Positions 46,801 to 59,574 of a stretch of DNA of 64,000 bases are shown piece after piece. This stretch comes from Sarcomyxa edulis. Lineage: Eukaryota > Basidiomycota > Agaricomycetes > Agaricales > Mycenaceae. Location of the stretch: positions 1-64,000 of the forward strand of contig QUOL01000035.1 in assembly GCA_009761415.1 (NCBI GenBank). The letters run 5' to 3'. Under the pieces are notes generated by a model. It was not told where the DNA came from. It saw only the letters and a program-made list of their open reading frames with translations, and did not search any database. Position numbers and translations under genes: made by a program. Each line of letters starts with the position of its first letter. The first letter of the stretch is position 1.

Positions 46801-49800
46801 GCTGTCAGCATTGCAGTTATTGCAGTCCAAAGTTCAGTTCCTTCAAAAAACATTGGGGCCACAAACATCACGACCAAAAAATTCCGGCCCGCGATGCTTT
46901 TGAGCATGGCGACATTCAAACTTTCTTCTCTCCATCTCCACAGCGTTGGTTCAAAGTAAACCCCTCATTGTGCTGTCAGCCGCTCATCGACCCCTTTGCA
47001 ATCTACGTGCAAAAACATCTTCCGACTTTGTCACATTCATCGATTATTGCTCCGGCCACACACGCACGTGAACTTCCTCCACTGTTACAAGTCACGGGTT
47101 GGCATCTCCATCTTCAGGAATACATCACCGATAAAGACAAGGTTGAAGGATTGCGAAGGTTAATAACTCTGCCATCATTGCGGAATTCACCACCATCTCT
47201 TATGAAGTTGAAGGAATTTGTATTTCAATACATGGTGATTGTACGCGACAATGCTAGACAATCAGCTATTGGAATTAAACGTCTTTTGATGGAATGTCCC
47301 AGGTATGCTTCAAAAACACTTGTTTGCTTAAAGTTGATTGAACACATTCATTCTCACAGAAATTCCAGCAACCATGAACATTGGCGCGTTCACTCCGATG
47401 ATGTAACTTTGAAAACATACGGCACTCTCCTGATTCAATTTCTCCATGCAATGCTTTTGACCCTTCAAAAGGATCCACCCACAGACTACCAGTTCCCACT
47501 CAATCCCACTCAAGTACAAAATGGACTTATGTTACTGGATATTCTCAATGACGGTGAAGGAGATGCTATCGAAGCCATCCATCAATTTTCGTTATGCTTT
47601 TTGGCTCCCCGTGATCTTGCCGGTAATATGGAAAACTATTCTAAATGGGAGGATCCCTTGGAATGTTTGATTGCCATTTATTGTCTCAATGATGATGGAA
47701 ACTTCAAGCGCCCACATGAAGTTACCCAATTGTTTGCCAAATTGAAATACTTCATTCGTGGTGCAACATTGTTGGAAGGAATACGCTATAAGGATCAGTA
47801 TGACAATGACATTTACAAGTGAGTTCAAGTTTTTGTACTGTTAATGAGAGTTAGGGCTCACATTTCTTTTAGATCTGTTGAAGCTCAAGGAATGCACATG
47901 TTGCGTTTAGGCATGCTTTCACCTTACAATACGGTCACGGAATATCAAAGTTACGCTTCATCGCTGGCACTCAACACCACTTCTGTTCCTGCTACCCGTG
48001 TATCCGCTGATGGATCCCAAATCAGCTACAAAGAGCATACACTACATGTTCCAAAGTGGATTGACGGTCTTCATCAACTTGCCGATGAACTGGAGGCAAA
48101 CATCGACAGTTTGTTACGACACCAAATCATTCCAATGGATATTCCAAACGACATAGCTGACGATTGGACGATCGAAACACGCGGCTACAGTTGGATTCAT
48201 AATGGAACATTTCTTGCATCGGAGCGGCCTCTAATCAAGATTCTATTTGAAGACGAGACATTGAAACTGGCACAGGTCGATCGCAACAACGAATTGGTTT
48301 TTAACACTGCGGCAATGCATAAAGTCATGGAACATGCTGCTGAAATTAACCGACAACTTGCTCTGTTCACCTTCACATCACCTGGCCAAGATCCACGAAG
48401 TTCAGAGTTTGCCGATCACAAAATCCAAAACTCCACTCGTCCTCGAACCGTGTTCCGTAGCAATGGAGATATTTGGTTGGTCACCCGTCGAGTCAAAACT
48501 GAAAACATGATACGTCGGGATGTCTTCATTCCAATCAAGGCTCACCCTAGATTGGCTCGGATTCTGGAAGTTTACCTCCTCATTGTTCGACCTATGGAAC
48601 GAGATTTTGCTAGAATCCTGTGGGGTGAAGAAATTGGCCAGTTATATGATGAATACCTGTGGGTTAGGATGGGCAAAAGGGTCGGAGAAGATCAGTTTAG
48701 CAGCGACTTGGAGGATTTTACAGGATCTCACTGTGGTGCCGCAGTCAGCGTCAGACCATATCGTCAACTCACGGTTCAGATTGCACGGACATATCTTGGC
48801 TCAGAATATGAGATCGATGAGGATGAAGACGATGTACTGGCAGCACAACGAGGACACGGCCTTGGAACTTCACGCAGGATTTACGCTCCAGAGGTTGGCC
48901 ATCTTCCGTGCATGTCCAGTGATCTGCTATTACGGTTTGGACATGTATCAGAAAAATGGTGGGAGTTGACAGGTTTCCGTGAAGGATTTCCAAAGATGCT
49001 ACCCCTTCATATCAGGCGACAGGTTCATGAGACAATTCGGAAACAACAGAACATAGATGCTCCTGCTGATGCCCCTCAGCATCACGCACCTTTCGATCCC
49101 ACATTCCTTCTCCAACATCTTACTGCGACTATCACTGCAGAAATCAACAAAATGCAAGTACAATTGGAGGATAAAATGCAAAAGGTAGTGGCAGATGGAA
49201 TTGCAGAAGCAATGCAACGTGGTTTTGGCAAGGTTCCAGTGCCTCAACCAGCAGTACGGCAACCTGTCTTTTATCCAGCACCACTGCATCCAGATCATCT
49301 ACACAATCCTACTCCTGAACAACCTCTTGCTCCAACATCTTTTGACACAGACGATCTTTACCTGACACATGAGGAACAAGCAGACTTGGATGCGCGTATG
49401 GCAGAAACAAAAAGGACACCAGACATCGAAACATCAACGTCAACGTGCATTCTACGGGCAACAACACCTGGAGCGGACGAACAACTACAGACACTTCTGC
49501 GACAATGTTTTCCTGATAAAGCAAATCCTACGTTCAAATCGCCATATCAGAAGGAAATGGTCTTAACAGCCATGGATCGCAAACATAATTTCATTGCAAT
49601 TCTCCCTACTGGTGGTGGCAAGAGTTTGGTTTACCTCTTACCTCAGTTTCAGGAACAAAACTTCCACACATTCATTGTCATTCCCAACAAGGCACTGATG
49701 ACAGATCAAATTCAACGGGCACAGCGACTTGGTATACCAGTGACTCAATGGAAAGTCAGCTCAAAAGGTGTTGGAGATTCAAGATTGGTATTTGTGGCAT

Positions 49801-50769
49801 TGGAAACAGCAGCACATAGGAAGTTTGAACAGTACGCTCAAATATTACTTGTCATTTGTGTAGCTTATTGAATTATATTTTATACAGATACTGGCGCTCT
49901 ATTGAACACAAAGCAATACGTTTAATTATTGATGAAGCTCATCAAATTGTTACTAGTGCCAGCCACCGCCCAGCATTCGAACGGATACTCAAATTGGCTA
50001 ACTTTGCAACACAAAAAATCTATCTGACAGCATCACTTCCCAAAGTTCTAATGCCACATTTCTTGAAAGCGACAGCTCTACCCAACTCGACACTTGTTAT
50101 TCGTGCCCCAACATATCAGCCTCAGATCACATACCATGTTGTGACATACGAGACCGCAACTACAACGGCAACAAGGTTCATTGTAGATCTGGCCAACTAT
50201 CTCACACAACAGGTGTTAAACAAGTCTGACGGTACAAAACGTGGTGGAATCATCTTTGTCACATCACAAAAAGATGCGGAAGAACTTGGTACTTCATTTG
50301 GCAACTGCATATCGCATGCCGGTATGGATGCATCTGAACGTGGGCACAACGAATTGGCATGGACATCAGGACTCAATCAATGGATTGTGGCAACAACAGG
50401 AATGATTCACGGCATCGATCATCCAGATGCTGGGGTAGCCATCTTCTATCACATCCCATTTGGATTTGTCAACCTGTATCAAGGCGCAGGTCGAACAGGT
50501 CGCAACGGAGAAACATCATACGTATTCCTAGTGCATCAAAATACATGTTACATCCCAGCACCACCAGACACTATCGACCTCCAATGCGCCGACCAAGCAA
50601 AAGCATGGGCTCACAATGAAACGGAATGCAGACGATTTGGAGTAGGAGAGGTCATGGATGGAACAGGGACTCGATGTCGAGATATTCCCAGTGCAGCTCT
50701 ATGCGACATATGCGATCCAGACACAGAGATTCTCAAAGCTATCGACAATCTTCTTATTGATCCACCACC
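43761..50769 (+). repeat. 7,009-bp helicase unit, copy 2
   Basis: Same sequence as 36752-43760 with few substitutions, many of them transitions. Unlike copy 1 it continues past this point into the true 3' end of the helicase gene. The terminal hairpin is at 43775-43800. Confidence 0.95.
44680..45697 (+). repeat. Palindrome-bearing ~165-bp satellite, seven units, copy 2
   Basis: Same seven palindromes at a constant 7009-bp offset from copy 1, preceded by the perfect palindrome at 44569-44597. Confidence 0.92.
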
Positions 50770-51577
50770 TGCATCTGCACCAGTACCAACTCTGCCAATA
50801 CATGCCGACTCGGACGATGAGGAGTTCAAAATGCTATATGATGAATGGGACGACAACACAATCATGAACATTGACCAAAGCTTCTTTGACGGAACAGCGT
50901 CACGGACAACATCACTTGCATCAATACCACTATCCAGCATATCAGAAGTCAACACCACATCTTTGCCAGCGGTATCCCACACATCAATAGCACCACCCAC
51001 AAATGCCAGACCCGGAATATCTGTCCAACTTGACGTCTCCATCTATCACCGGTCCATCCAAACACTAGACGCAAAGGCACGACTTCTCAAAGTCATGGTA
51101 GCATCACTCAGTCCATACTGCGTGGTATGCTGGGCACAACATGGACAGTTCATACCAAGAGACTTCAGTCATAGACCGTTCATCTCATGTCGTCAAGCAG
51201 GCACCAAGTTTGTAGGACATGCACTAGGATGGATCGACTTGAAGAAGATGATGCACTTTGCGAACTACGACTACTGCTTCCGATGCGGACTACCACAAGA
51301 CGACAAGTACATACCGAGCGCGCATCCAAAGTTCAAAGCAGGAGAGAAACTGAAGTGTCCAATGGAAGACTTTGTGATACTACTGGTATGGCACATTCGA
51401 CACGACAAGACGCTTTGGAGCAGAGCGGTACAAGACTTTAACCATGCAGGACTAACGGAACGGATGAAACTCAAAGACTTTGGTACATGGTGCAGCAAAA
51501 CAGACGGAGCAAGCAACTTTTGCAATGCAGTAGAACTGATATCTTGGCTTTGGCTACTCAAAGATCGTAATTACTAG
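45886..51577 (+). CDS. Telomere-linked-helicase-like protein: zinc fingers, recombinase-like region, RecQ motor, zinc C-terminus
   Basis: Exons 45886-46447, 46504-47818, 47873-49831 and 49888-51577 sum to exactly 1842 codons; the true start may lie in an upstream exon. N-terminus: Cys/His fingers ACSICGTN...HNISYHLEKYG, FLPCDTTF...HIKKWH, MICGTAW...HLKSHG and CCQHCSYC...HWGHKHH, resembling OrsD/DUF3505 proteins. Middle: tyrosine-recombinase-like signatures, GQDPRSSEF (Arg 48396), RRVKT (Lys 48495), RPYRQ (Arg 48762), RGHGLG (His 48855) and RRIYA (Tyr 48882). Motor: SPYQKEMV (Q), LPTGGGKS (Walker A, 49605-49625), VIPNKALMTDQ, IIDEAHQ (49931), LTASLP, ATTGMIHGIDHPDAG, YQGAGRTGRNG, all as in RecQ 3'-5' DNA helicases. 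C-terminus: YCVVCW...FISC...YDYCFRCGLPQD...C zinc domain. Such genes sit next to telomeres in many fungi. The sequence is visibly AT-richer than the left half. Confidence 0.88.
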
Positions 51578-51895
51578 ACCACACATAAAGATAGGTAGAG
51601 CATTTATAATTGATAGACATATTGTTAATAGACACTAGACACCAATCTACAAGAAACATGATTGGAACAAGTGCCCCATATGAACATGTAGAGATGAAGA
51701 CAATGGCTACACCAAGACGTGCATGACAGTCAGATCATACTGTCAGATCAGCCAATACAAATGAAATACCAAGCAACATGACAGCGTAATCTGAGACGTG
51801 CTAATAGTCTATATACAATCTTGAAGTACAAGTCACAACCCGGCCAGCCACCCACCGAGTCGGTACCCAACCCCCACCCGTACCCGGACAAAGTC
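51578..51895. other. Spacer between helicase gene and tandem array
   Basis: AT-rich 3' flank of the helicase, then a C-rich stretch (CCCACCGAGTCGGTACCC, CCCCCACCCGTACCCGG) that ends exactly at the first array unit. The C-rich part may be a decayed telomeric or unit end. Confidence 0.5.
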
Positions 51896-53347
51896 TATGT
51901 TTCTTATCCGGGAATAGGGCGCCCTATTCCACTAACCCCGAGGTCATTTCAAGGCAAAACGGACGAAAAAGGTGACGGAATAGGGCGTTCAGTCACGGAA
52001 TGTCACGGAATAGGGTGTTTTGTGACGGAATAGGGCGTTCGGTCACGGAATAGGGCGTCCTGTGACGGAATAGGGCGTTCTCTGACACAACAGTAGGAGC
52101 CAGAGCATTTTCCAAATAAGACACTGGCTTGTTATTTGGAACATCCAAGAATGCAAAAGCGAGTACCAAGACGTGTCTGAGAGAGACAAGTAAAAATCAG
52201 GGATCAAAGAGGGAACCAGAGCATTTTTCAAATAAGACACTGGCTTGTTATTTGGAAACATCAAAAAACGCAAAAGCGAGTGACAAGACGTGTCTGAGAG
52301 AAAAGTAAAAAATCATGGATCAAAGAGGGAACCATCGAAGTGGAGAAGACGTCAACCATACACCAAGACCAAAGTGAACGGTCAAAGCATCAGTTGCGAC
52401 AAAAACGAAAAACCAACTCTGAGAGGCAAGACAAGAAGGCAATCAACCTTCAGCCGTGCAACCCCAAGATCGAGATGAAGTGTATGCATCAGAGACGCAA
52501 AAATATGAGATCAAAGAGGGAACCATCGAAGTGGACAGACCGATACAAGACAAAGAACGGTCAAAACGCAAGTGAAACAGGGATGAAGCCGTTAGACCCG
52601 TAATCGGAATCAGCCGCTACCCCCCCAGCTGGGACGTTAGGGTTGGGGTAGTTAGGCGGTTAGGGTTAGTGTTAGGCGTTAGGGTTAGTGTTAGGTGTTA
52701 GGGTTGAGGATCATATAAAAAAAAAGTGCGAGTTAGTATCAGAGTCAGAGTGTCAGTGTCAGTGTCAGTGCAGACATCAACTCACATACAAAATCAAGAT
52801 AGTCAGACAGTCAGTCAAGTGAGCAACCGACCTATCTCAAACAAGTCAACGAGCGACCGTTTCAAAAATAAAATGTGCATCACAATCAATTGTGGATCAA
52901 GTCAACAGAGTCAGTCAGACCCACATTCCAAATAAGATGACGCCCCACTATTTGAAACTGAGTCACCAACACCAGTCACCAACACCAAGTCTAAGATGAA
53001 TTGTGGATCAAGTCAACATAGTCAGACTCACATTCCAAATAAGACGACATCCCACTATTTGAAACCGAGTCACCAACACCAAGTCTGATGCAAGAACACT
53101 TAGGGTTACAATGTTTCAAATAAGATGACACTCCACTATTTGGAGCCATCGACACCAAGTGAGTCCAAACTAACCCCGAGTAACCCCGTGTGACCCCGAG
53201 TTCAAACGACATGGAAATAACCCCGTGTAACCCCGAGCTCAAACAGCACAGAAATAACCCCGAGTAACCCCGGGCTCATTTACGACAAACGACAAGGAAA
53301 CAACTCCAAGCTACCCCAGCGTCACGCTATGAGAAGCGACCGGATCA
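51896..53347 (+). repeat. Subtelomeric array unit 1 (1452 bp)
   Basis: Reference unit. In order: left-terminal module with palindrome GGAATAGGGCGCCCTATTCC (51911-51930); about six copies of a TGACGGAATAGGGCGTTC-type element; two hairpins TTCCAAATAA...TTATTTGG (about 52112 and 52227) in a 117-bp internal duplication; a GTTAGGG-like tract (52636-52708); AAAAAAAAAGTGCGAG; a GTCAGTGTCAGTGTCAGTG microsatellite; three more CAAATAAG...TATTTG hairpins (about 52928, 53035, 53117); then TAACCCC-type motifs (about 53172-53275). Short open frames in every unit are not credible genes. Confidence 0.95.
52636..52708 (+). repeat. Degenerate telomere-like TTAGGG tract in array unit
   Basis: GTTAGGGTTGGGGTAGTTAGG, then GGTTAGGGTTAGTGTTAGGC, then further TTAGGGTTAG units. 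It recurs in all units long enough to contain it. G-strand on + indicates the chromosome end lies to the right. Confidence 0.85.
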
Positions 53348-54799
53348 TATGTTTCTTATCCGGGAATAGGGCGCCCTATTCCACTAACCCCGAGGTCATT
53401 TCAAGGCAAAACGGACGAAAAAGGTGACGGAATAGGGCGTTCAGTCACGGAATGTCACGGAATAGGGTGTTTTGTGACGGAATAGGGCGTTCGGTCACGG
53501 AATAGGGCGTCCTGTGACGGAATAGGGCGTTCTCTGACACAACAGTAGGAGCCAGAGCATTTTCCAAATAAGACACTGGCTTGTTATTTGGAACATCCAA
53601 GAATGCAAAAGCGAGTACCAAGACGTGTCTGAGAGAGACAAGTAAAAATCAGGGATCAAAGAGGGAACCAGAGCATTTTTCAAATAAGACACTGGCTTGT
53701 TATTTGGAAACATCAAAAAACGCAAAAGCGAGTGACAAGACGTGTCTGAGAGAAAAGTAAAAAATCATGGATCAAAGAGGGAACCATCGAAGTGGAGAAG
53801 ACGTCAACCATACACCAAGACCAAAGTGAACGGTCAAAGCATCAGTTGCGACAAAAACGAAAAACCAACTCTGAGAGGCAAGACAAGAAGGCAATCAACC
53901 TTCAGCCGTGCAACCCCAAGATCGAGATGAAGTGTATGCATCAGAGACGCAAAAATATGAGATCAAAGAGGGAACCATCGAAGTGGACAGACCGATACAA
54001 GACAAAGAACGGTCAAAACGCAAGTGAAACAGGGATGAAGCCGTTAGACCCGTAATCGGAATCAGCCGCTACCCCCCCAGCTGGGACGTTAGGGTTGGGG
54101 TAGTTAGGCGGTTAGGGTTAGTGTTAGGCGTTAGGGTTAGTGTTAGGTGTTAGGGTTGAGGATCATATAAAAAAAAAGTGCGAGTTAGTATCAGAGTCAG
54201 AGTGTCAGTGTCAGTGTCAGTGCAGACATCAACTCACATACAAAATCAAGATAGTCAGACAGTCAGTCAAGTGAGCAACCGACCTATCTCAAACAAGTCA
54301 ACGAGCGACCGTTTCAAAAATAAAATGTGCATCACAATCAATTGTGGATCAAGTCAACAGAGTCAGTCAGACCCACATTCCAAATAAGATGACGCCCCAC
54401 TATTTGAAACTGAGTCACCAACACCAGTCACCAACACCAAGTCTAAGATGAATTGTGGATCAAGTCAACATAGTCAGACTCACATTCCAAATAAGACGAC
54501 ATCCCACTATTTGAAACCGAGTCACCAACACCAAGTCTGATGCAAGAACACTTAGGGTTACAATGTTTCAAATAAGATGACACTCCACTATTTGGAGCCA
54601 TCGACACCAAGTGAGTCCAAACTAACCCCGAGTAACCCCGTGTGACCCCGAGTTCAAACGACATGGAAATAACCCCGTGTAACCCCGAGCTCAAACAGCA
54701 CAGAAATAACCCCGAGTAACCCCGGGCTCATTTACGACAAACGACAAGGAAACAACTCCAAGCTACCCCAGCGTCACGCTATGAGAAGCGACCGGATCA
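53348..54799 (+). repeat. Subtelomeric array unit 2 (1452 bp)
   Basis: Full-length unit, essentially identical to unit 1. Right end CGACCGGATCA, as in unit 1. Confidence 0.95.
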
Positions 54800-55735
54800 T
54801 ATGTTTCTTATCCGGGAATAGGGCGCCCTATTCCACTAACCCCGAGGTCATTTCAAGGCAAAACGGACGAAAAAGGTGACGGAATAGGGCGTTCAGTCAC
54901 GGAATGTCACGGAATAGGGTGTTTTGTGACGGAATAGGGCGTTCGGTCACGGAATAGGGCGTCCTGTGACGGAATAGGGCGTTCTCTGACACAACAGTAG
55001 GAGCCAGAGCATTTTCCAAATAAGACACTGGCTTGTTATTTGGAACATCCAAGAATGCAAAAGCGAGTACCAAGACGTGTCTGAGAGAGACAAGTAAAAA
55101 TCAGGGATCAAAGAGGGAACCAGAGCATTTTTCAAATAAGACACTGGCTTGTTATTTGGAAACATCAAAAAACGCAAAAGCGAGTGACAAGACGTGTCTG
55201 AGAGAAAAGTAAAAAATCATGGATCAAAGAGGGAACCATCGAAGTGGAGAAGACGTCAACCATACACCAAGACCAAAGTGAACGGTCAAAGCATCAGTTG
55301 CGACAAAAACGAAAAACCAACTCTGAGAGGCAAGACAAGAAGGCAATCAACCTTCAGCCGTGCAACCCCAAGATCGAGATGAAGTGTATGCATCAGAGAC
55401 GCAAAAATATGAGATCAAAGAGGGAACCATCGAAGTGGACAGACCGATACAAGACAAAGAACGGTCAAAACGCAAGTGAAACAGGGATGAAGCCGTTAGA
55501 CCCGTAATCGGAATCAGCCGCTACCCCCCAGCTGGGACGTTAGGGTTGGGGTAGTTAGGCGGTTAGGGTTAGTGTTAGGCGTTAGGGTTAGTGTTAGGTG
55601 TTAGGGTTGAGGATCATATAAAAAAAAAGTGCGAGTTAGTATCAGAGTCAGAGTGTCAGTGTCAGTGTCAGTGCAGACATCAACTCACATACAAAATCAA
55701 GATAGTCAGACAGTCAGTCAAGTGAGCAACCGACC
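54800..55735 (+). repeat. Subtelomeric array unit 3, truncated (936 bp)
   Basis: Stops at GAGCAACCGACC, where full units continue TATCTCAAAC; the next unit begins there with TATGTTTC. The truncation removes the distal hairpins and TAACCCC motifs. Confidence 0.95.
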
Positions 55736-57187
55736 TATGTTTCTTATCCGGGAATAGGGCGCCCTATTCCACTAACCCCGAGGTCATTTCAAGGCAAAAC
55801 GGACGAAAAAGGTGACGGAATAGGGCGTTCAGTCACGGAATGTCACGGAATAGGGTGTTTTGTGACGGAATAGGGCGTTCGGTCACGGAATAGGGCGTCC
55901 TGTGACGGAATAGGGCGTTCTCTGACACAACAGTAGGAGCCAGAGCATTTTCCAAATAAGACACTGGCTTGTTATTTGGAACATCCAAGAATGCAAAAGC
56001 GAGTACCAAGACGTGTCTGAGAGAGACAAGTAAAAATCAGGGATCAAAGAGGGAACCAGAGCATTTTTCAAATAAGACACTGGCTTGTTATTTGGAAACA
56101 TCAAAAAACGCAAAAGCGAGTGACAAGACGTGTCTGAGAGAAAAGTAAAAAATCATGGATCAAAGAGGGAACCATCGAAGTGGAGAAGACGTCAACCATA
56201 CACCAAGACCAAAGTGAACGGTCAAAGCATCAGTTGCGACAAAAACGAAAAACCAACTCTGAGAGGCAAGACAAGAAGGCAATCAACCTTCAGCCGTGCA
56301 ACCCCAAGATCGAGATGAAGTGTATGCATCAGAGACGCAAAAATATGAGATCAAAGAGGGAACCATCGAAGTGGACAGACCGATACAAGACAAAGAACGG
56401 TCAAAACGCAAGTGAAACAGGGATGAAGCCGTTAGACCCGTAATCGGAATCAGCCGCTACCCCCCCAGCTGGGACGTTAGGGTTGGGGTAGTTAGGCGGT
56501 TAGGGTTAGTGTTAGGCGTTAGGGTTAGTGTTAGGTGTTAGGGTTGAGGATCATATAAAAAAAAAGTGCGAGTTAGTATCAGAGTCAGAGTGTCAGTGTC
56601 AGTGTCAGTGCAGACATCAACTCACATACAAAATCAAGATAGTCAGACAGTCAGTCAAGTGAGCAACCGACCTATCTCAAACAAGTCAACGAGCGACCGT
56701 TTCAAAAATAAAATGTGCATCACAATCAATTGTGGATCAAGTCAACAGAGTCAGTCAGACCCACATTCCAAATAAGATGACGCCCCACTATTTGAAACTG
56801 AGTCACCAACACCAGTCACCAACACCAAGTCTAAGATGAATTGTGGATCAAGTCAACATAGTCAGACTCACATTCCAAATAAGACGACATCCCACTATTT
56901 GAAACCGAGTCACCAACACCAAGTCTGATGCAAGAACACTTAGGGTTACAATGTTTCAAATAAGATGACACTCCACTATTTGGAGCCATCGACACCAAGT
57001 GAGTCCAAACTAACCCCGAGTAACCCCGTGTGACCCCGAGTTCAAACGACATGGAAATAACCCCGTGTAACCCCGAGCTCAAACAGCACAGAAATAACCC
57101 CGAGTAACCCCGGGCTCATTTACGACAAACGACAAGGAAACAACTCCAAGCTACCCCAGCGTCACGCTATGAGAAGCGACCGGATCA
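55736..57187 (+). repeat. Subtelomeric array unit 4 (1452 bp)
   Basis: Full-length unit; first of the second 1452/1450/937 trimer. Confidence 0.95.
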
Positions 57188-58637
57188 TATGTTTCTTATC
57201 CGGGAATAGGGCGCCCTATTCCACTAACCCCGAGGTCATTTCAAGGCAAAACGGACGAAAAAGGTGACGGAATAGGGCGTTCAGTCACGGAATGTCACGG
57301 AATAGGGTGTTTTGTGACGGAATAGGGCGTTCGGTCACGGAATAGGGCGTCCTGTGACGGAATAGGGCGTTCTCTGACACAACAGTAGGAGCCAGAGCAT
57401 TTTCCAAATAAGACACTGGCTTGTTATTTGGAACATCCAAGAATGCAAAAGCGAGTACCAAGACGTGTCTGAGAGAGACAAGTAAAAATCAGGGATCAAA
57501 GAGGGAACCAGAGCATTTTTCAAATAAGACACTGGCTTGTTATTTGGAAACATCAAAAAACGCAAAAGCGAGTGACAAGACGTGTCTGAGAGAAAAGTAA
57601 AAAATCATGGATCAAAGAGGGAACCATCGAAGTGGAGAAGACGTCAACCATACACCAAGACCAAAGTGAACGGTCAAAGCATCAGTTGCGACAAAAACGA
57701 AAAACCAACTCTGAGAGGCAAGACAAGAAGGCAATCAACCTTCAGCCGTGCAACCCCAAGATCGAGATGAAGTGTATGCATCAGAGACGCAAAAATATGA
57801 GATCAAAGAGGGAACCATCGAAGTGGACAGACCGATACAAGACAAAGAACGGTCAAAACGCAAGTGAAACAGGGATGAAGCCGTTAGACCCGTAATCGGA
57901 ATCAGCCGCTACCCCCCCAGCTGGGACGTTAGGGTTGGGGTAGTTAGGCGGTTAGGGTTAGTGTTAGGCGTTAGGGTTAGTGTTAGGTGTTAGGGTTGAG
58001 GATCATATAAAAAAAAAGTGCGAGTTAGTATCAGAGTCAGAGTGTCAGTGTCAGTGTCAGTGCAGACATCAACTCACATACAAAATCAAGATAGTCAGAC
58101 AGTCAGTCAAGTGAGCAACCGACCTATCTCAAACAAGTCAACGAGCGACCGTTTCAAAAATAAAATGTGCATCACAATCAATTGTGGATCAAGTCAACAG
58201 AGTCAGTCAGACCCACATTCCAAATAAGATGACGCCCCACTATTTGAAACTGAGTCACCAACACCAGTCACCAACACCAAGTCTAAGATGAATTGTGGAT
58301 CAAGTCAACATAGTCAGACTCACATTCCAAATAAGACGACATCCCACTATTTGAAACCGAGTCACCAACACCAAGTCTGATGCAAGAACACTTAGGGTTA
58401 CAATGTTTCAAATAAGATGACACTCCACTATTTGGAGCCATCGACACCAAGTGAGTCCAAACTAACCCCGAGTAACCCCGTGTGACCCCGAGTTCAAACG
58501 ACATGGAAATAACCCCGTGTAACCCGAGCTCAAACAGCACAGAAATAACCCCGAGTAACCCCGGCTCATTTACGACAAACGACAAGGAAACAACTCCAAG
58601 CTACCCCAGCGTCACGCTATGAGAAGCGACCGGATCA
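57188..58637 (+). repeat. Subtelomeric array unit 5 (1450 bp)
   Basis: Full-length unit lacking one C in TAACCCCGAGC and one G in CCCCGGGCTC near its right end. Confidence 0.95.
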
Positions 58638-59574
58638 TATGTTTCTTATCCGGGAATAGGGCGCCCTATTCCACTAACCCCGAGGTCATTTCAAGGCAAA
58701 ACGGACGAAAAAGGTGACGGAATAGGGCGTTCAGTCACGGAATGTCACGGAATAGGGTGTTTTGTGACGGAATAGGGCGTTCGGTCACGGAATAGGGCGT
58801 CCTGTGACGGAATAGGGCGTTCTCTGACACAACAGTAGGAGCCAGAGCATTTTCCAAATAAGACACTGGCTTGTTATTTGGAACATCCAAGAATGCAAAA
58901 GCGAGTACCAAGACGTGTCTGAGAGAGACAAGTAAAAATCAGGGATCAAAGAGGGAACCAGAGCATTTTTCAAATAAGACACTGGCTTGTTATTTGGAAA
59001 CATCAAAAAACGCAAAAGCGAGTGACAAGACGTGTCTGAGAGAAAAGTAAAAAATCATGGATCAAAGAGGGAACCATCGAAGTGGAGAAGACGTCAACCA
59101 TACACCAAGACCAAAGTGAACGGTCAAAGCATCAGTTGCGACAAAAACGAAAAACCAACTCTGAGAGGCAAGACAAGAAGGCAATCAACCTTCAGCCGTG
59201 CAACCCCAAGATCGAGATGAAGTGTATGCATCAGAGACGCAAAAATATGAGATCAAAGAGGGAACCATCGAAGTGGACAGACCGATACAAGACAAAGAAC
59301 GGTCAAAACGCAAGTGAAACAGGGATGAAGCCGTTAGACCCGTAATCGGAATCAGCCGCTACCCCCCCAGCTGGGACGTTAGGGTTGGGGTAGTTAGGCG
59401 GTTAGGGTTAGTGTTAGGCGTTAGGGTTAGTGTTAGGTGTTAGGGTTGAGGATCATATAAAAAAAAAGTGCGAGTTAGTATCAGAGTCAGAGTGTCAGTG
59501 TCAGTGTCAGTGCAGACATCAACTCACATACAAAATCAAGATAGTCAGACAGTCAGTCAAGTGAGCAACCGACC
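58638..59574 (+). repeat. Subtelomeric array unit 6, truncated (937 bp)
   Basis: Same truncation point as unit 3; the 1-bp difference is a 7-C versus 6-C run near CCAGCTGGGACG. Confidence 0.95.

Noticed and set aside
51896..52100. CRISPR-like regular repeats (TGACGGAATAGGGCGTTC series)
   Set aside because: Eukaryotic context, no unique spacers of constant length, no cas genes; simple tandem repeat.
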